Assembly: GCA_046329815.1 (NCBI GenBank)
Contig: JAXLTY010000002.1
Coordinates: forward strand, 806,001-870,000
DNA length: 64,000 nt
Direction: 5' to 3'
From: JADJSS01 sp046329815
GTDB taxonomy: Bacteria; Bacteroidota; Bacteroidia; Chitinophagales; JADIYW01
In this document: positions 52,836-62,593 of the stretch, piece after piece
Layout of the letters: each line of letters starts with the position of its first letter
How positions within the stretch are numbered: position 1 is the first letter of the stretch
Position numbers and translations under genes: made by a program
Notes under the pieces: model-generated
The model's input: only the letters and a program-made list of their open reading frames with translations
What the model was told of the DNA's origin: nothing
The model's database searches: none

Positions 52836-53933
52836 CTAATTAAAAACTGCGTTGTTTGGTCCGATACCAACTTTCAACGAATCGATCAATGTTCCTGTTG
52901 ATGAAAATCTGAATACATAACCACTTGATGTAAAGTTAGGCGCTTGCAAGGCCCAAATTTGATTACTAAACGGTGATGCTGCTAAACCGTAAAAATTTCT
53001 GCCTGAAATTAATGCTGTTGCCGGCAGTGAAGCATTCGCAATATCCATTGCATAAATTCTGTCACTTACTGAATAATAAACTGTTCTTCCGTTGTTACCG
53101 ATCGCTAACTGCACTACATAGCTCGGATTGCCTGCGCCAATTAATGTAAAGCTTCTGTCAACCGTATTCGTTGAAGTATTGATGCGCACTAATTTTGCCG
53201 GTGTTAATTTTGTAATAGTCGGCCACATAGAATAATCAGATTGACCTGCACATAAAACCCAAACATTGTTTTGTGCATCTTTTACAACTTTAGTTGGTAT
53301 ATCACCAACATTAATAGTTGAAGTTACTACATCTGTTGATGAATTGATAACCGAAACTGTACTGTCAACGCCAAAGCCACCACTGTTACACACATAAACA
53401 CTGCTGCCAACCGCTACCAATTGTTCCGGTCCTTGTCCAACATTAATACTTCTTGAGATCGTATTTGTTGTTAAATCTATTACTTCTACTTCGCCGGCAA
53501 AGTTACCGTTAGTTACATACGCTTTGTTGTCGTTGATGCCTAATGCATAACGCACGTAGCTCGTATTTCCGGTTCCTGAAGTGTCCACGATCGTTGCTAA
53601 ATGTTTGAACGTACGCGCATCTACAATTTCGATTTTAAAAGAGTTATTCACACAAATAATTCCTTTGTTGCCAACGCGTGTGTATGATTGCACCACATCA
53701 CCTAAATTGATGCCTGCGTTTGCGCTTTCATAGATATAATTGGTTACTACGCCGTTTCTGTCCACAAAAGAAACCGAGCCATTATTGCTTCCGAAATTGC
53801 CTTCGTTCACCACAATGGCTGAACCATCTTCTACAAATGTGCCGTCATTGTCATTAATGCTTTCTTTTTTACAGGAAGTAATACTTGCGCAGACAAGCAC
53901 AAACACCATAATTTTTTTTGTCATTTTGTTCAT
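52836..53933 (-). CDS. DUF5074/YncE-like surface lipoprotein, cobalamin-regulated
   Basis: The 365-residue protein has a lipoprotein signal ending ASITSC and a beta-propeller body with repeated strands (AIVVNEGNFGSNNGSVSFVD, VEVIDLTTNTISRSINVGQGPEQLVAVGSSVYVCNSG, VSVINSSTDVVTSTINVGDIPTKVV). Its ATG overlaps the stop of the upstream TonB receptor, so it is co-translated with it under the cobalamin riboswitch. It likely serves as an outer-membrane lipoprotein partner in corrinoid capture. Confidence 0.85.
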   Translation of the reverse strand: MNKMTKKIMVFVLVCASITSCKKESINDNDGTFVEDGSAIVVNEGNFGSNNGSVSFVDRNGVVTNYIYESANAGINLGDVVQSYTRVGNKGIICVNNSFKIEIVDARTFKHLATIVDTSGTGNTSYVRYALGINDNKAYVTNGNFAGEVEVIDLTTNTISRSINVGQGPEQLVAVGSSVYVCNSGGFGVDSTVSVINSSTDVVTSTINVGDIPTKVVKDAQNNVWVLCAGQSDYSMWPTITKLTPAKLVRINTSTNTVDRSFTLIGAGNPSYVVQLAIGNNGRTVYYSVSDRIYAMDIANASLPATALISGRNFYGLAASPFSNQIWALQAPNFTSSGYVFRFSSTGTLIDSLKVGIGPNNAVFN

Positions 53934-55864
53934 TTTAAATTTGATTTATAGTTAATAATTATTGATATCGTGTAATTACGCAACGGCTGTGCATAGCTGC
54001 GCAAGCTTTCGTATGAAGTGTTTAAAAGGTTATTTACTTTGAATGCAAATTCTGCATGCACGGTTTTATAATTGCCTTTGTAAGCAATAAATAAATCAAT
54101 TAAATTGTATGGTTTTAGCTGAAATACTTTTATATTTTCATCATCTGTAAAGCGTTGACCGACGTACAAATAATTTGCACCAATACTGAAATATTTATCT
54201 TCAAATATCAAATACGACTTAATACTATGCTGTAGTTTGTAGCGTATAAAATGGCCATTCAGCTCACTGTTAGTTTCGTCTCGCAAAATAGTAGAATGAT
54301 TATAATTATAATTCAGTGAAAATTTGAACGTATTCGTTGAGTTCCATTTTATATTATTTTCCAATTTTGATTCAACACCATAATGCCTTGTTTTCTTGAC
54401 GTTTTGCGGCGAATACAAACCGGAAACAATCGGCGACCAAACGATATTATTGTTGATAATCGAATAATAAACAGAATTACTTAGTACTAGCTGATATTTA
54501 GATGTTTTCTTGAGTGGCTGTACATTAAAATTATACTCAACACCAAAACCGTTTTCAGGTTTCAGGTTTTTGTTGCCGCCTGGCTGCCAGTACAAGTCAT
54601 TGAAATCAGCATAGCGAAATTTATCAGCATAGCTTAAACTAGTTGAGAAAATTCCTTTGTTATCTTGATAAGAAATACTGATGCCGAATTGAGGCCGAAT
54701 ATATTTTCCTTTGGAAATTTCCTGGCGTACGGTTGCATTAAATACAACATTTTTGATGGAATATTTTGCGCCGACAAAAGCTGCGCCACGTTGCGAAAGA
54801 ATCTTTGTTTTATATTCTTCCACTTTCGCGATATTGATATTATAATCGATGCCAGCATCAACCACTACTGCATGTTTAAAATAGTAACGATAATTTGCAC
54901 TGTTTTGAATTTGGTGCGAAAAATATGGTGCATAAATCTTATTAAGACTGTCGTGATACAGTATATAATCATAAATATAACCAACACGAAAGTAGAATTG
55001 TGACTGAGAAAATATGCGCTGATATTTAGCAAATACTTTAGTAGTAAAATCATTTTGATATTTCTGACTGCTCTGATACGAACCCATCAAAGCAGGAATG
55101 TTATGATGCTTTTGCAGCGTATAATTACCAAAATCCAGTTGTTGGTTTTTGCGTAATTTAATATTTAATTGATGGATAGTTGCCCACTGCTTGGTTTCAT
55201 TATTTTCATTAATGGATATAGGATTGTCAAACTTATATTTATCAAAAAAAGGAAAATTATTTTTTGCTGTCTGATAAAACGAAGAAGAAGAAAACTGCAC
55301 TTTTTCATTTCCAATATGAGCTGAAAAATGAGTGCGATAATTTTTAAACGAATAAAAATCCTGACGAAGTGAAAAATCTATTTGTTTCTTAAAAACAGGA
55401 TCATTATTCAATAAAATAGCACCACCGAAATTACCGCTGCCTAATACTGCGCTAGATGAATTGGTCACTACTTGTATAGAATTAGCAGCATTTGTTGGTA
55501 TCAGTGAAATATCCGTTGTGCCTAAGGTCAGCGAATTAATTTTCAGACCATTCCAGAAAACAGAAGTTTGATCATCGGCAGTTCCACGCAAACTAATCGT
55601 AGAAATTCCGCCTAAGCCATAACTATTGATCTGTGTTGGTGTAAAATTCTGCAACACATCGGCAATTGAATTTTGTCCGTAATAATGTATTTGAAAGCTA
55701 TCTACTTTATAATTGTAATTCGATGTAGAATAAAAATTTTCTCGTGTTGCATTCACAATCACTTCATCTATTGAAACAGGAATCGTATCTGCAATAAGAG
55801 TGTTTGCAAATTCTATCTGAACCAAAACAAATAGCGTTACAAAATGTACAAGTTTTATCTTCAT
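53930..55864 (-). CDS. TonB-dependent receptor, BtuB-like (cobalamin-regulated)
   Basis: The roughly 644-residue protein begins at the ATG at 55864 with a signal peptide (MKIKLVHFVTLFVLVQIEFANTLIA). It has a TonB-box-like DEVIVNATRENF segment, a plug (DVLQNFTPTQINSYGLGGISTISLRGTADDQTSVFWNGLKIN) and a beta-barrel ending in a YTISIIINYKSNLK strand. The size and the cobalamin riboswitch upstream indicate a corrinoid transporter. An ATG nine codons earlier (55891) is an alternative. Confidence 0.9.
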   Translation of the reverse strand: MKIKLVHFVTLFVLVQIEFANTLIADTIPVSIDEVIVNATRENFYSTSNYNYKVDSFQIHYYGQNSIADVLQNFTPTQINSYGLGGISTISLRGTADDQTSVFWNGLKINSLTLGTTDISLIPTNAANSIQVVTNSSSAVLGSGNFGGAILLNNDPVFKKQIDFSLRQDFYSFKNYRTHFSAHIGNEKVQFSSSSFYQTAKNNFPFFDKYKFDNPISINENNETKQWATIHQLNIKLRKNQQLDFGNYTLQKHHNIPALMGSYQSSQKYQNDFTTKVFAKYQRIFSQSQFYFRVGYIYDYILYHDSLNKIYAPYFSHQIQNSANYRYYFKHAVVVDAGIDYNINIAKVEEYKTKILSQRGAAFVGAKYSIKNVVFNATVRQEISKGKYIRPQFGISISYQDNKGIFSTSLSYADKFRYADFNDLYWQPGGNKNLKPENGFGVEYNFNVQPLKKTSKYQLVLSNSVYYSIINNNIVWSPIVSGLYSPQNVKKTRHYGVESKLENNIKWNSTNTFKFSLNYNYNHSTILRDETNSELNGHFIRYKLQHSIKSYLIFEDKYFSIGANYLYVGQRFTDDENIKVFQLKPYNLIDLFIAYKGNYKTVHAEFAFKVNNLLNTSYESLRSYAQPLRNYTISIIINYKSNLK

Positions 55865-55907
55865 GTTACCTGAAATGTTTCCGCAGAACATTTTTTAGTG
55901 GTTTGAT

Positions 55908-56072
55908 CCTGGCAGGTCTTCTGACTTACACAAACTGCTGCGCCTTCCCGTTTAAACAGTGGCATTGAGAACAACAGCTTTTTTAAAGTGCTTACAGCAA
56001 CTGGGATTGTACAAGACTTTCACTTGTTTCCCTTTTAATTCCGGAAATGAAACCGAAAACCAAGAACTGATG
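55908..56072 (-). promoter_or_regulatory. Cobalamin riboswitch
   Basis: Read on the minus strand, the leader contains the conserved blocks of a cobalamin riboswitch in order: GGGAAACAAGTGAAAGTCTT, CAATCCCAGTTGCTGTAAGC, ATGCCACTG, CGGGAAGGCGCAGCAG and the B12 box AGTCAGAAGACCTGCC. It lies directly before the TonB receptor gene and should repress the receptor and lipoprotein when adenosylcobalamin is plentiful. The assignment rests on motif order; a covariance-model search would settle it. Confidence 0.95.
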
Positions 56073-56080
56073 CAAAGATA
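56073..56080 (-). promoter_or_regulatory. Bacteroidota -7 promoter box for the riboswitch transcript
   Basis: On the minus strand it reads TATCTTTG, a perfect TAnnTTTG. The transcript would start near 56066, at the 5' edge of the riboswitch. Confidence 0.6.
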
Positions 56081-56172
56081 TAGATTTAAATATAAAAAGT
56101 GCATGTAATTTTCAGTTTGAAATTAATTTTGCTGTAACATTTTAAGTTCTTTCTAGTATTTTGCAGTGTAAA

Positions 56173-57324
56173 ATGAGAAAGATAAGAATTGCCATTATTT
56201 TATTTATGCTGATTTTCTGCCAGCACACGCAAGCGCAAACCTGGACAGATTCTATGGATATGTACGCGCGCGAAAAATTTATGCCACCGGCAAAATTTCA
56301 ATGGAAATGGCAAAAAGCAGCATTATTAAGTGTAATGGTGAAACAATACGACAAAAGTGATTCTTCAAAGCAAAAGTTCTATTTCGATTATATCAAAAAA
56401 TCGATGGACAAAACCTATCATATCGCGAATGGCAAGATTCCAAATGCGGTAGCTTCCGGTTTAGGTATGGCTTTTTTAGCAAGAGTAACAAAAGATGAAA
56501 AGTATATCAGCGCCTGTCAGAAAATATTTAATGACTATCTGAAAATGAAACGAACTGCTGACGGCGGTGTTTCTCACTTACCAAAAAATATTGAACTTTG
56601 GGACGATACTATATTTATGGTCGGTGAATTTTTGATTGAAATGTACCGCGCAACAGGCGATGAGAAATACATTGATGAATTATTTAAGCAGATTACTATT
56701 CACAGAAGTAAATTGCAGGACAAAAATTCAGGTTTGTGGGTTCACGGCTGGGACAATGATAACAAAGCACATTGTACATTTTGCGGACAGACATTTTGCT
56801 TTGATAAAATGACCAGAAGAAGTACAGAAATTTGGGGTCGCGGCAATGGCTGGATCGTTGTTACATTGTCAGATGTGCTACAGATACTTCCAAAAAATAA
56901 TGCGCACTGGAACGACTTTGCTCAATATTTAAAAGAAATGGTGCAGCACTTACCAGAATGGCAAAACAAAGAAAACGGACACTGGTACCAATTGCCTTTG
57001 CGCACTGATGATCCAAAAAATTTTATTGAAAGTTCATGTACTGCCATGTTTGCTTATGGAGAACAGGTTGCAATGAATTTAGGAATTATCAGTGGTAATT
57101 CTTATCAAACAAGTGTTGAACTGGCGTATCAAGGTTTGAGAAAATATAGCATCAAGCAATTATCTAATAATTACCTGACAACCAAAAACGTATGTAAAGG
57201 AACCTGTATTGGCGATAAAAATTATTACTTAAAACGAAAAGTGGTTAATGGAAAAGCATTTGCTATTGGTATGTTTATCAATTTCGGATTTTATTACGAA
57301 ATGAATAAAAGCAAATTGCAATAG
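56173..57324 (+). CDS. GH88/GH105-type unsaturated glycuronyl hydrolase
   Basis: The roughly 383-residue protein starts at the ATG at 56173 with a signal peptide (MRKIRIAIILFMLIFCQHTQAQ). The (alpha/alpha)6 barrel shows LWDDTIFMVGEFLIEMYRATGDEKYIDE with the catalytic Asp pair, GLWVHGWDNDN, WGRGNGWIVVTLSDVL and ESSCTAMFAYG. Such enzymes remove the unsaturated uronic residue left by polysaccharide lyases on pectin side chains or glycosaminoglycans. No lyase or SusCD pair is near, so the substrate is open. The insert HCTFCGQTFCFDK has three Cys and is unusual. Confidence 0.87.
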   Translation: MRKIRIAIILFMLIFCQHTQAQTWTDSMDMYAREKFMPPAKFQWKWQKAALLSVMVKQYDKSDSSKQKFYFDYIKKSMDKTYHIANGKIPNAVASGLGMAFLARVTKDEKYISACQKIFNDYLKMKRTADGGVSHLPKNIELWDDTIFMVGEFLIEMYRATGDEKYIDELFKQITIHRSKLQDKNSGLWVHGWDNDNKAHCTFCGQTFCFDKMTRRSTEIWGRGNGWIVVTLSDVLQILPKNNAHWNDFAQYLKEMVQHLPEWQNKENGHWYQLPLRTDDPKNFIESSCTAMFAYGEQVAMNLGIISGNSYQTSVELAYQGLRKYSIKQLSNNYLTTKNVCKGTCIGDKNYYLKRKVVNGKAFAIGMFINFGFYYEMNKSKLQ

Positions 57325-57423
57325 TTTATAATAATTCATCCTGTTTAGAATCAATTATTAAACAAAATCCATCACTTATAAAATGAAGCTTGTTTAAAAA
57401 ATTAAATAGATGTAAATTTTACA

Positions 57424-59295
57424 ATGCAAGTAAAATCAACAGAAAAAAGACCAACCAGGCAAACTATATTAAAGCAAAAAAAAGTCAGCACTTTAGGACA
57501 ATATGCAGGTTATACAACAGCAGATTACAAAGGTTTTGATTATCATTCTGAATATTTGGAAATGCGCGATGGCATTAAACTTGCAACAGATATTTTTCTG
57601 CCAAAGAAACTGGAACATGATAAGAAAATTCCAGCCATTTTATACTTAACAAGATATGTCAGAAGTTTTGAAACAAAATTTCCGTTTAGCATTTTAGCCA
57701 AAACTTTATTCGGTCAGATTAGCAAAAAAGAAATTCTCTTTTTTACATCTTATGGTTATGCTGTTGTTGTCGTTGATGTACGTGGCACAGGTGCTTCGTT
57801 CGGTACGCGCCACATGGAATTCAGTCCGGAAGAAGTGGAAGACGGACGCGAAATTGTGGACTGGATCATTGCGCAAAACTGGAGCAATAAAAAAGTTGGC
57901 TCTACCGGAATTTCCTATTTAGGCACCACAGCAGAAATGTTATTGGTAAACCAGCATCCAAATGTACGCGCCTGCATTCCACGCAGCAGTATCTTTGATT
58001 TATACAACGACCTTGTTTTTCCGGGTGGCGTTCGGCATGGAAGATTTATTGAGGTTTGGCGCGATACCACTTTGTCATTAGATAAAAACAACCTGAAATA
58101 TATTGGCGCTGTTGCGAATGCAGTTATCAAAAATCCAAAGCCGGTGAAAGCAGACAAGAAAGCAAAACAATATCAATCGGCACATGAGCAACACCAAAAC
58201 AATTTTGATATTTTTTCAGGCATGTATAAAATTACCTTTCGCGATGATGTGCATCCTGACCTGAAAAGAAGTATCAATGAATTTTCGGTACATTATTATA
58301 AAGAAAAAATAGCTGGATCAAAAACACCTGTGTATCGTATTGGCGGCTGGTACGATGGTGCATTGGCAAATTCAGCAATCAAAGGTTATTTGAGCACAAA
58401 AAATTCTGTAAAATTATTGGTCGGTCCTTGGGATCATGGTCCGGCTCAAAACATTTCGCCATTTATATTTTCCAATAAAAAAACGTTTTCTGTCTGGACT
58501 GAAATGCTTCGCTTTTTTGATTATCATTTAAAAGGTATTGACAACGGAATTATGGATGAGCCACCGATTTCCTATTTTGCAATGGGCAAAGAGCAATGGC
58601 GTCATGTATATGACTGGATGCCGAATGATTCAAAATACAAATCTTTTTTACTTTCCGCTGATAATAAAATAACAGAAAAAGCAAATGAAAAAAAAGAAGG
58701 CTCTTTGCGCTATGAAATAGATAAAAATTTTGGAACAGGCGGCGGTGCGCGCTGGAACAGCTTAACGACAAAGTATCGCTACAAAAGACGAATTGCCTAT
58801 AGCGACTGGCCAAAACGAACGAAAAACTTATTACATTTTACTTCTGAGCCATTGACTAAAAATATGGAATTAACAGGTCATGCGAGCGCCGAAATCTATC
58901 TGTGTTCTGATGCAAAAGATGTGCAGTTGTTTGTCTATATTTCTTCTGTCAATAAATTCGGAAAAGTAACACATATTACTGAAGGACAATTTCGCGGTAT
59001 TCATAGAAAAGAATCGAACAAAAAGCCGACTGTACCAATGTTTGCGCCTTATCATACGTTTCATAAAGATGATGCGTTGGAATGGATTCCGAATAAAACA
59101 GAAAAAATACATTTTGAACTGATACCTACTTCACATCTTATAAAAAAAGGCGAACGCATTCGTATTTCTATTGCAGGCGCTGATATCGATCACTTTGATG
59201 CAATAGATGACACAACTTGTAATGCAACTTCCATGCAAATATTTTGCACAACTGAATTTTCTTCCAAAGTACATTTGCCATTGATGGTTGTTTAA
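57424..59295 (+). CDS. CocE/NonD-family (X-Pro dipeptidyl-peptidase-like) hydrolase
   Basis: The 623-residue protein has the S15/CocE alpha/beta hydrolase with VVVVDVRGTGASFG and the nucleophile elbow STGISYLGTTAEM. The acid lies in RIGGWYDGALANSAI and the His in VGPWDHGPAQN. A C-terminal jelly-roll domain follows (from about 450, TSEPLTKNMELTGHASAEIYLCSDAKDVQLFVYI). Members cleave proline dipeptides, cocaine-like esters or cephalosporin esters. No signal peptide is seen, so it is probably cytoplasmic; the substrate is unknown. Confidence 0.9.
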   Translation: MQVKSTEKRPTRQTILKQKKVSTLGQYAGYTTADYKGFDYHSEYLEMRDGIKLATDIFLPKKLEHDKKIPAILYLTRYVRSFETKFPFSILAKTLFGQISKKEILFFTSYGYAVVVVDVRGTGASFGTRHMEFSPEEVEDGREIVDWIIAQNWSNKKVGSTGISYLGTTAEMLLVNQHPNVRACIPRSSIFDLYNDLVFPGGVRHGRFIEVWRDTTLSLDKNNLKYIGAVANAVIKNPKPVKADKKAKQYQSAHEQHQNNFDIFSGMYKITFRDDVHPDLKRSINEFSVHYYKEKIAGSKTPVYRIGGWYDGALANSAIKGYLSTKNSVKLLVGPWDHGPAQNISPFIFSNKKTFSVWTEMLRFFDYHLKGIDNGIMDEPPISYFAMGKEQWRHVYDWMPNDSKYKSFLLSADNKITEKANEKKEGSLRYEIDKNFGTGGGARWNSLTTKYRYKRRIAYSDWPKRTKNLLHFTSEPLTKNMELTGHASAEIYLCSDAKDVQLFVYISSVNKFGKVTHITEGQFRGIHRKESNKKPTVPMFAPYHTFHKDDALEWIPNKTEKIHFELIPTSHLIKKGERIRISIAGADIDHFDAIDDTTCNATSMQIFCTTEFSSKVHLPLMVV

Positions 59296-59431
59296 GATTT
59301 TTAGTAGATCTTAACAAACGTATTGCTGCTTTGTGTAAGAAACATTAATTTATTTCTTATCAAATCTTAAATCAATAATTAGTATTTATTTTTTGAATAA
59401 TGTTGTGTATTCATTATCTAAAACAAATCAT

Positions 59432-60187
59432 ATGAACACATCATTACAATGGTACAACCATTTCAAAAACAACTTAACTATCCAACGCGTTGACTGGAAT
59501 TTAAAACCTGAAATCAACGCAACAGAACGCGCCAACATTCTGCAATCATTACAGGCATGGCAATTAGGCGAAACATCTGAAGGAACTCATTTAATGCGTG
59601 CTGCGCATAAATATTCAAAGCGAATCGGCGACAGCGATTATCCGGCTGCAGTCGAATTATTTATTAAAGAAGAACAAAAACACGGTAACAATTTAGGTAA
59701 ATATTTGGGCCTGATTGGCGAGCCAAGAATTGAAAAAAATTGGGGTGACACCTTGTTCAGAAAGATTCGTTATTTCAACACCAGCATGGAATTGTGGACA
59801 CTTGCTGTAATTACCGTTGAAAGCACGGCGCAAATCTTTTATCAGTCGTTGAAAGATGCTACAAACTGCGCTTTATTAAAACAAATCTGCACTGATATTT
59901 TAATCGACGAAGCCAAGCATATCGATTTTCAACTAGAACGTTTACAGATCATTAATGCGCAAAAGAATCCGATTTCTAAATTCTTTGAATACTATTTTTA
60001 TGTGATCTTTTATTTTTCTACGATTTCTGTTGTTTGGCTTGCACACAAAAAAGTCTTCAAAGCTGGTGGTTTGACGTTTACAAAATACTTTAGAAAAATA
60101 AAATTCAAATTCGACAAAACGATCTTAAAAACAAAAACAACGCATGCCTATAATTTATCTGGAAGCGTTCATAACATTGGATTTTAG
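59432..60187 (+). CDS. Ferritin-like di-iron domain protein
   Basis: The roughly 251-residue protein begins at the ATG at 59432 (MNTSLQWYNHF). Four helices carry a ferritin-like ligand set: Glu in WQLGETSEGTHL, ExxH in FIKEEQKHGNN, Glu in VITVESTAQIFY and ExxH in ILIDEAKHIDFQ. A hydrophobic stretch (YFYVIFYFSTISVVWLAH) and a basic tail follow. It could be a di-iron oxygenase or reductase; the substrate is unknown. It precedes pssA by about 60 bases. Confidence 0.75.
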   Translation: MNTSLQWYNHFKNNLTIQRVDWNLKPEINATERANILQSLQAWQLGETSEGTHLMRAAHKYSKRIGDSDYPAAVELFIKEEQKHGNNLGKYLGLIGEPRIEKNWGDTLFRKIRYFNTSMELWTLAVITVESTAQIFYQSLKDATNCALLKQICTDILIDEAKHIDFQLERLQIINAQKNPISKFFEYYFYVIFYFSTISVVWLAHKKVFKAGGLTFTKYFRKIKFKFDKTILKTKTTHAYNLSGSVHNIGF

Positions 60188-60250
60188 CTAATTTAAAAAC
60201 GATATAATTAATGCGCAAAAAAAAGTAGTTTTGTGGCAAACTATTTTTCT

Positions 60251-61003
60251 ATGGTAAAACATATTCCGAATTCATTAACGCTATTGAATTTATTTTCCGG
60301 TTGTTGCGGCATTATTGCATGTTTGAATAATCAATATCAATTGGTTCCTATTTTTATTGGTATTTCCTTATTAGCTGATTTTTTAGATGGCTTTGTTGCG
60401 CGTGCGTTGAATGTAAAATCAGAACTTGGCGGACAACTGGATTCGCTGGCAGACATGGTAACTTTTGGTGTGTTGCCAGGAATGATGCTGTTTAATATTA
60501 TTATAGCAAAAACCAATTTTATATCCGGTATTTCTACTGAAGCAAAAGCAAATATTTTTATTCAAGAACCATTTGCATTATTAGGATTTATCTACACTTT
60601 GTTTGCTTGCTTGCGTTTAGCAAAATTTAATTTAGATACGCGTCAAACCATTAATTTTATTGGCTTAAACACACCAGCTTGCTCTATTTTTGTTTTAGGT
60701 TTTTACATGCAGTTTTTTACTAAATGGCAGTTTGAAAGTAATTGGGATTTTGCAATATATTCTAAAATTGCGGCGATGATTATTCCTTTTGTATTAGCAT
60801 TTTTAGCGGTTGCCGAAATAGAAATTTTCAGCATGAAAGGCAATCCGTTTAACTGGAAAGAAAACAAAATGCGAGTGCTCTTTCTAATCAGTGCCATTCC
60901 GCAACTGATCTTATTTAAATGGTTAGGTTTAAGTACGATTATTGTGAGTTACGTGCTGTTTGCATTGCTGCATAATGCAACAAAACCTAAAGTAAGCGCT
61001 TAA
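60251..61003 (+). CDS. pssA: CDP-diacylglycerol-serine O-phosphatidyltransferase
   Basis: The 250-residue membrane protein from the ATG at 60251 (MVKHIPNSLTLLNLFSG) carries the CDP-alcohol phosphotransferase motif DGFVARALNVKSELGGQLD then SLAD, with exact DG-x2-AR-x8-G-x3-D-x3-D spacing. It has about seven hydrophobic segments. It makes phosphatidylserine, the precursor of phosphatidylethanolamine. An upstream GTG at 60233 is less likely as start. Its stop abuts the convergent gene. Confidence 0.93.
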   Translation: MVKHIPNSLTLLNLFSGCCGIIACLNNQYQLVPIFIGISLLADFLDGFVARALNVKSELGGQLDSLADMVTFGVLPGMMLFNIIIAKTNFISGISTEAKANIFIQEPFALLGFIYTLFACLRLAKFNLDTRQTINFIGLNTPACSIFVLGFYMQFFTKWQFESNWDFAIYSKIAAMIIPFVLAFLAVAEIEIFSMKGNPFNWKENKMRVLFLISAIPQLILFKWLGLSTIIVSYVLFALLHNATKPKVSA

Positions 61004-62380
61004 TTATAATAAAGCATTTACCTTTTTTATCAGCCAGTTTTTTTCGGCAGTAGGCACTACAGTTTGTAATTCCTGTTCAATTTCGCGTATCTTCTTTTTG
61101 CTCAGGTCAGAATTTTTTTCAATTTTTTGCAGAATTTTCAAGAAGTTTTTATTGATGGTAACATGCAGATCAGAAACCTGATCTTTAGTGTAAATAAATT
61201 TCTTAAACGCGTTTATGTTAGAATTCAGCAACTCAAAATAGCTATTATCATACTGTAATAATTCATAATATGTTTTTATGATAATACGGCGCTGCGAAAT
61301 ATTATAATATACATCGTCAAATTTGACATTTGACAACAAACGCAATACATCATCAAATTTTCCTTTTTCGAACAAAATAAATGCCTTATTAAAATGATAC
61401 ACATCTTCCTTTAAATCACCTGGCAAATATTGTTTATAATGCTCTAAAAACAATTCAGCTTCTTCAATTTTTTCAAGTCGTAAAGCTACGTTGATATAGT
61501 TTTTATAAGTCGAAATATGAATGACTCCATAATGATTCAGTATCAGTTTCAATTCAATAAATAAATTATATAAACGAAATTGCGGCACATAATATTCTGC
61601 AAATCCATTATTGCATTTTTGCAATACAAAAAACAACAATATCTTCAATATTTCACGGCTTTCTTCTTTATCAAACTGCTTAATATCGTTTTCAATATTT
61701 GCCATTACTTCATTAAAATAAACAGCATCTTGTGTCTGAAGCATTTTATTTAATTTATTGTGCATCGTATAAAATGGTTGCTTCGGCTGCTCTATCGATT
61801 TTATCGGGCACAATTCCATTAATCTTAAATTTTCCCAACGCAATCTTTCCGTTTCGATGAATTCATACAATTCATTACAAACTTTTTCGTAATTGCCAAT
61901 CCTGTTTTCCAATTTCAATTCATACGTTACAATCAATTCTTCGAACTGATATTTCAGCATATTTTGCCTGGAACCTAATGGAAGATTATGAATCAATGTT
62001 CTGATTTCTCTGGCTAAAATGACAAAATATTTGTCGAGATTACGTTCGAAATAGTAATGCAGTAAATGCATCTTTTCCTTGATGACATCTTCCTGGCTTT
62101 TCATATAAATAATATAGCTTTCAGAGATTTTTGTCAGCTCTGACATCAGCTTGGAAAACTTGTTTTCATTATATGGCTGCTTAGAAAAAACCTTAACGAA
62201 TACTCGTTCTTTCTTGATGTCATTTTCCTTAAAATCAGGATAATATTTTTCAATTTCCAGAAATAATTTCTGTGGCAATGTGTTTTTTTTATCCATTTGT
62301 TTTTCAATAAAAATGGATAAACCTTTGATTTCCGTAATAGAAAAAGAGCGCAAAATGTCAATTAGCTTTGAGGATTTCAT
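61004..62380 (-). CDS. Large helical protein, unknown function
   Basis: The roughly 458-residue protein from the ATG at 62380 (MKSSKLIDILRSFSITEIKGL) is almost entirely helical, rich in Lys, Glu and Tyr, without signal or membrane segment. Pairs such as YVPQFRLYNLFIELKLIL and KIEEAELFLEHYKQYLPGDLKEDVYHFNKAFILFEKGKFDDVLRLL look like TPR-type helical repeats. I recognise no named family; the N-terminal LIDILRSFSITEIKGLSIFIE helix looks like a Bacteroidota-specific module. A scaffold role is only a guess. Confidence 0.7.
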   Translation of the reverse strand: MKSSKLIDILRSFSITEIKGLSIFIEKQMDKKNTLPQKLFLEIEKYYPDFKENDIKKERVFVKVFSKQPYNENKFSKLMSELTKISESYIIYMKSQEDVIKEKMHLLHYYFERNLDKYFVILAREIRTLIHNLPLGSRQNMLKYQFEELIVTYELKLENRIGNYEKVCNELYEFIETERLRWENLRLMELCPIKSIEQPKQPFYTMHNKLNKMLQTQDAVYFNEVMANIENDIKQFDKEESREILKILLFFVLQKCNNGFAEYYVPQFRLYNLFIELKLILNHYGVIHISTYKNYINVALRLEKIEEAELFLEHYKQYLPGDLKEDVYHFNKAFILFEKGKFDDVLRLLSNVKFDDVYYNISQRRIIIKTYYELLQYDNSYFELLNSNINAFKKFIYTKDQVSDLHVTINKNFLKILQKIEKNSDLSKKKIREIEQELQTVVPTAEKNWLIKKVNALL

Positions 62381-62593
62381 CTGTTTCAAAATTTCTTAGT
62401 GTTTGAAGAAATATTAGATGAAATACAACAATTTACAATTCGCTTTGGTGTGAATGTGTTCTTTTTTCATTTCAGCTAATTTTCGCTACAATATAATAAT
62501 TTGAACGGAAAACTAAAAGTGCATTTAAGCAATTGATAAACAACATTTTATTCACTAAATTTTTATTAACAGAGGCAAAATCAATCGGAAAAG

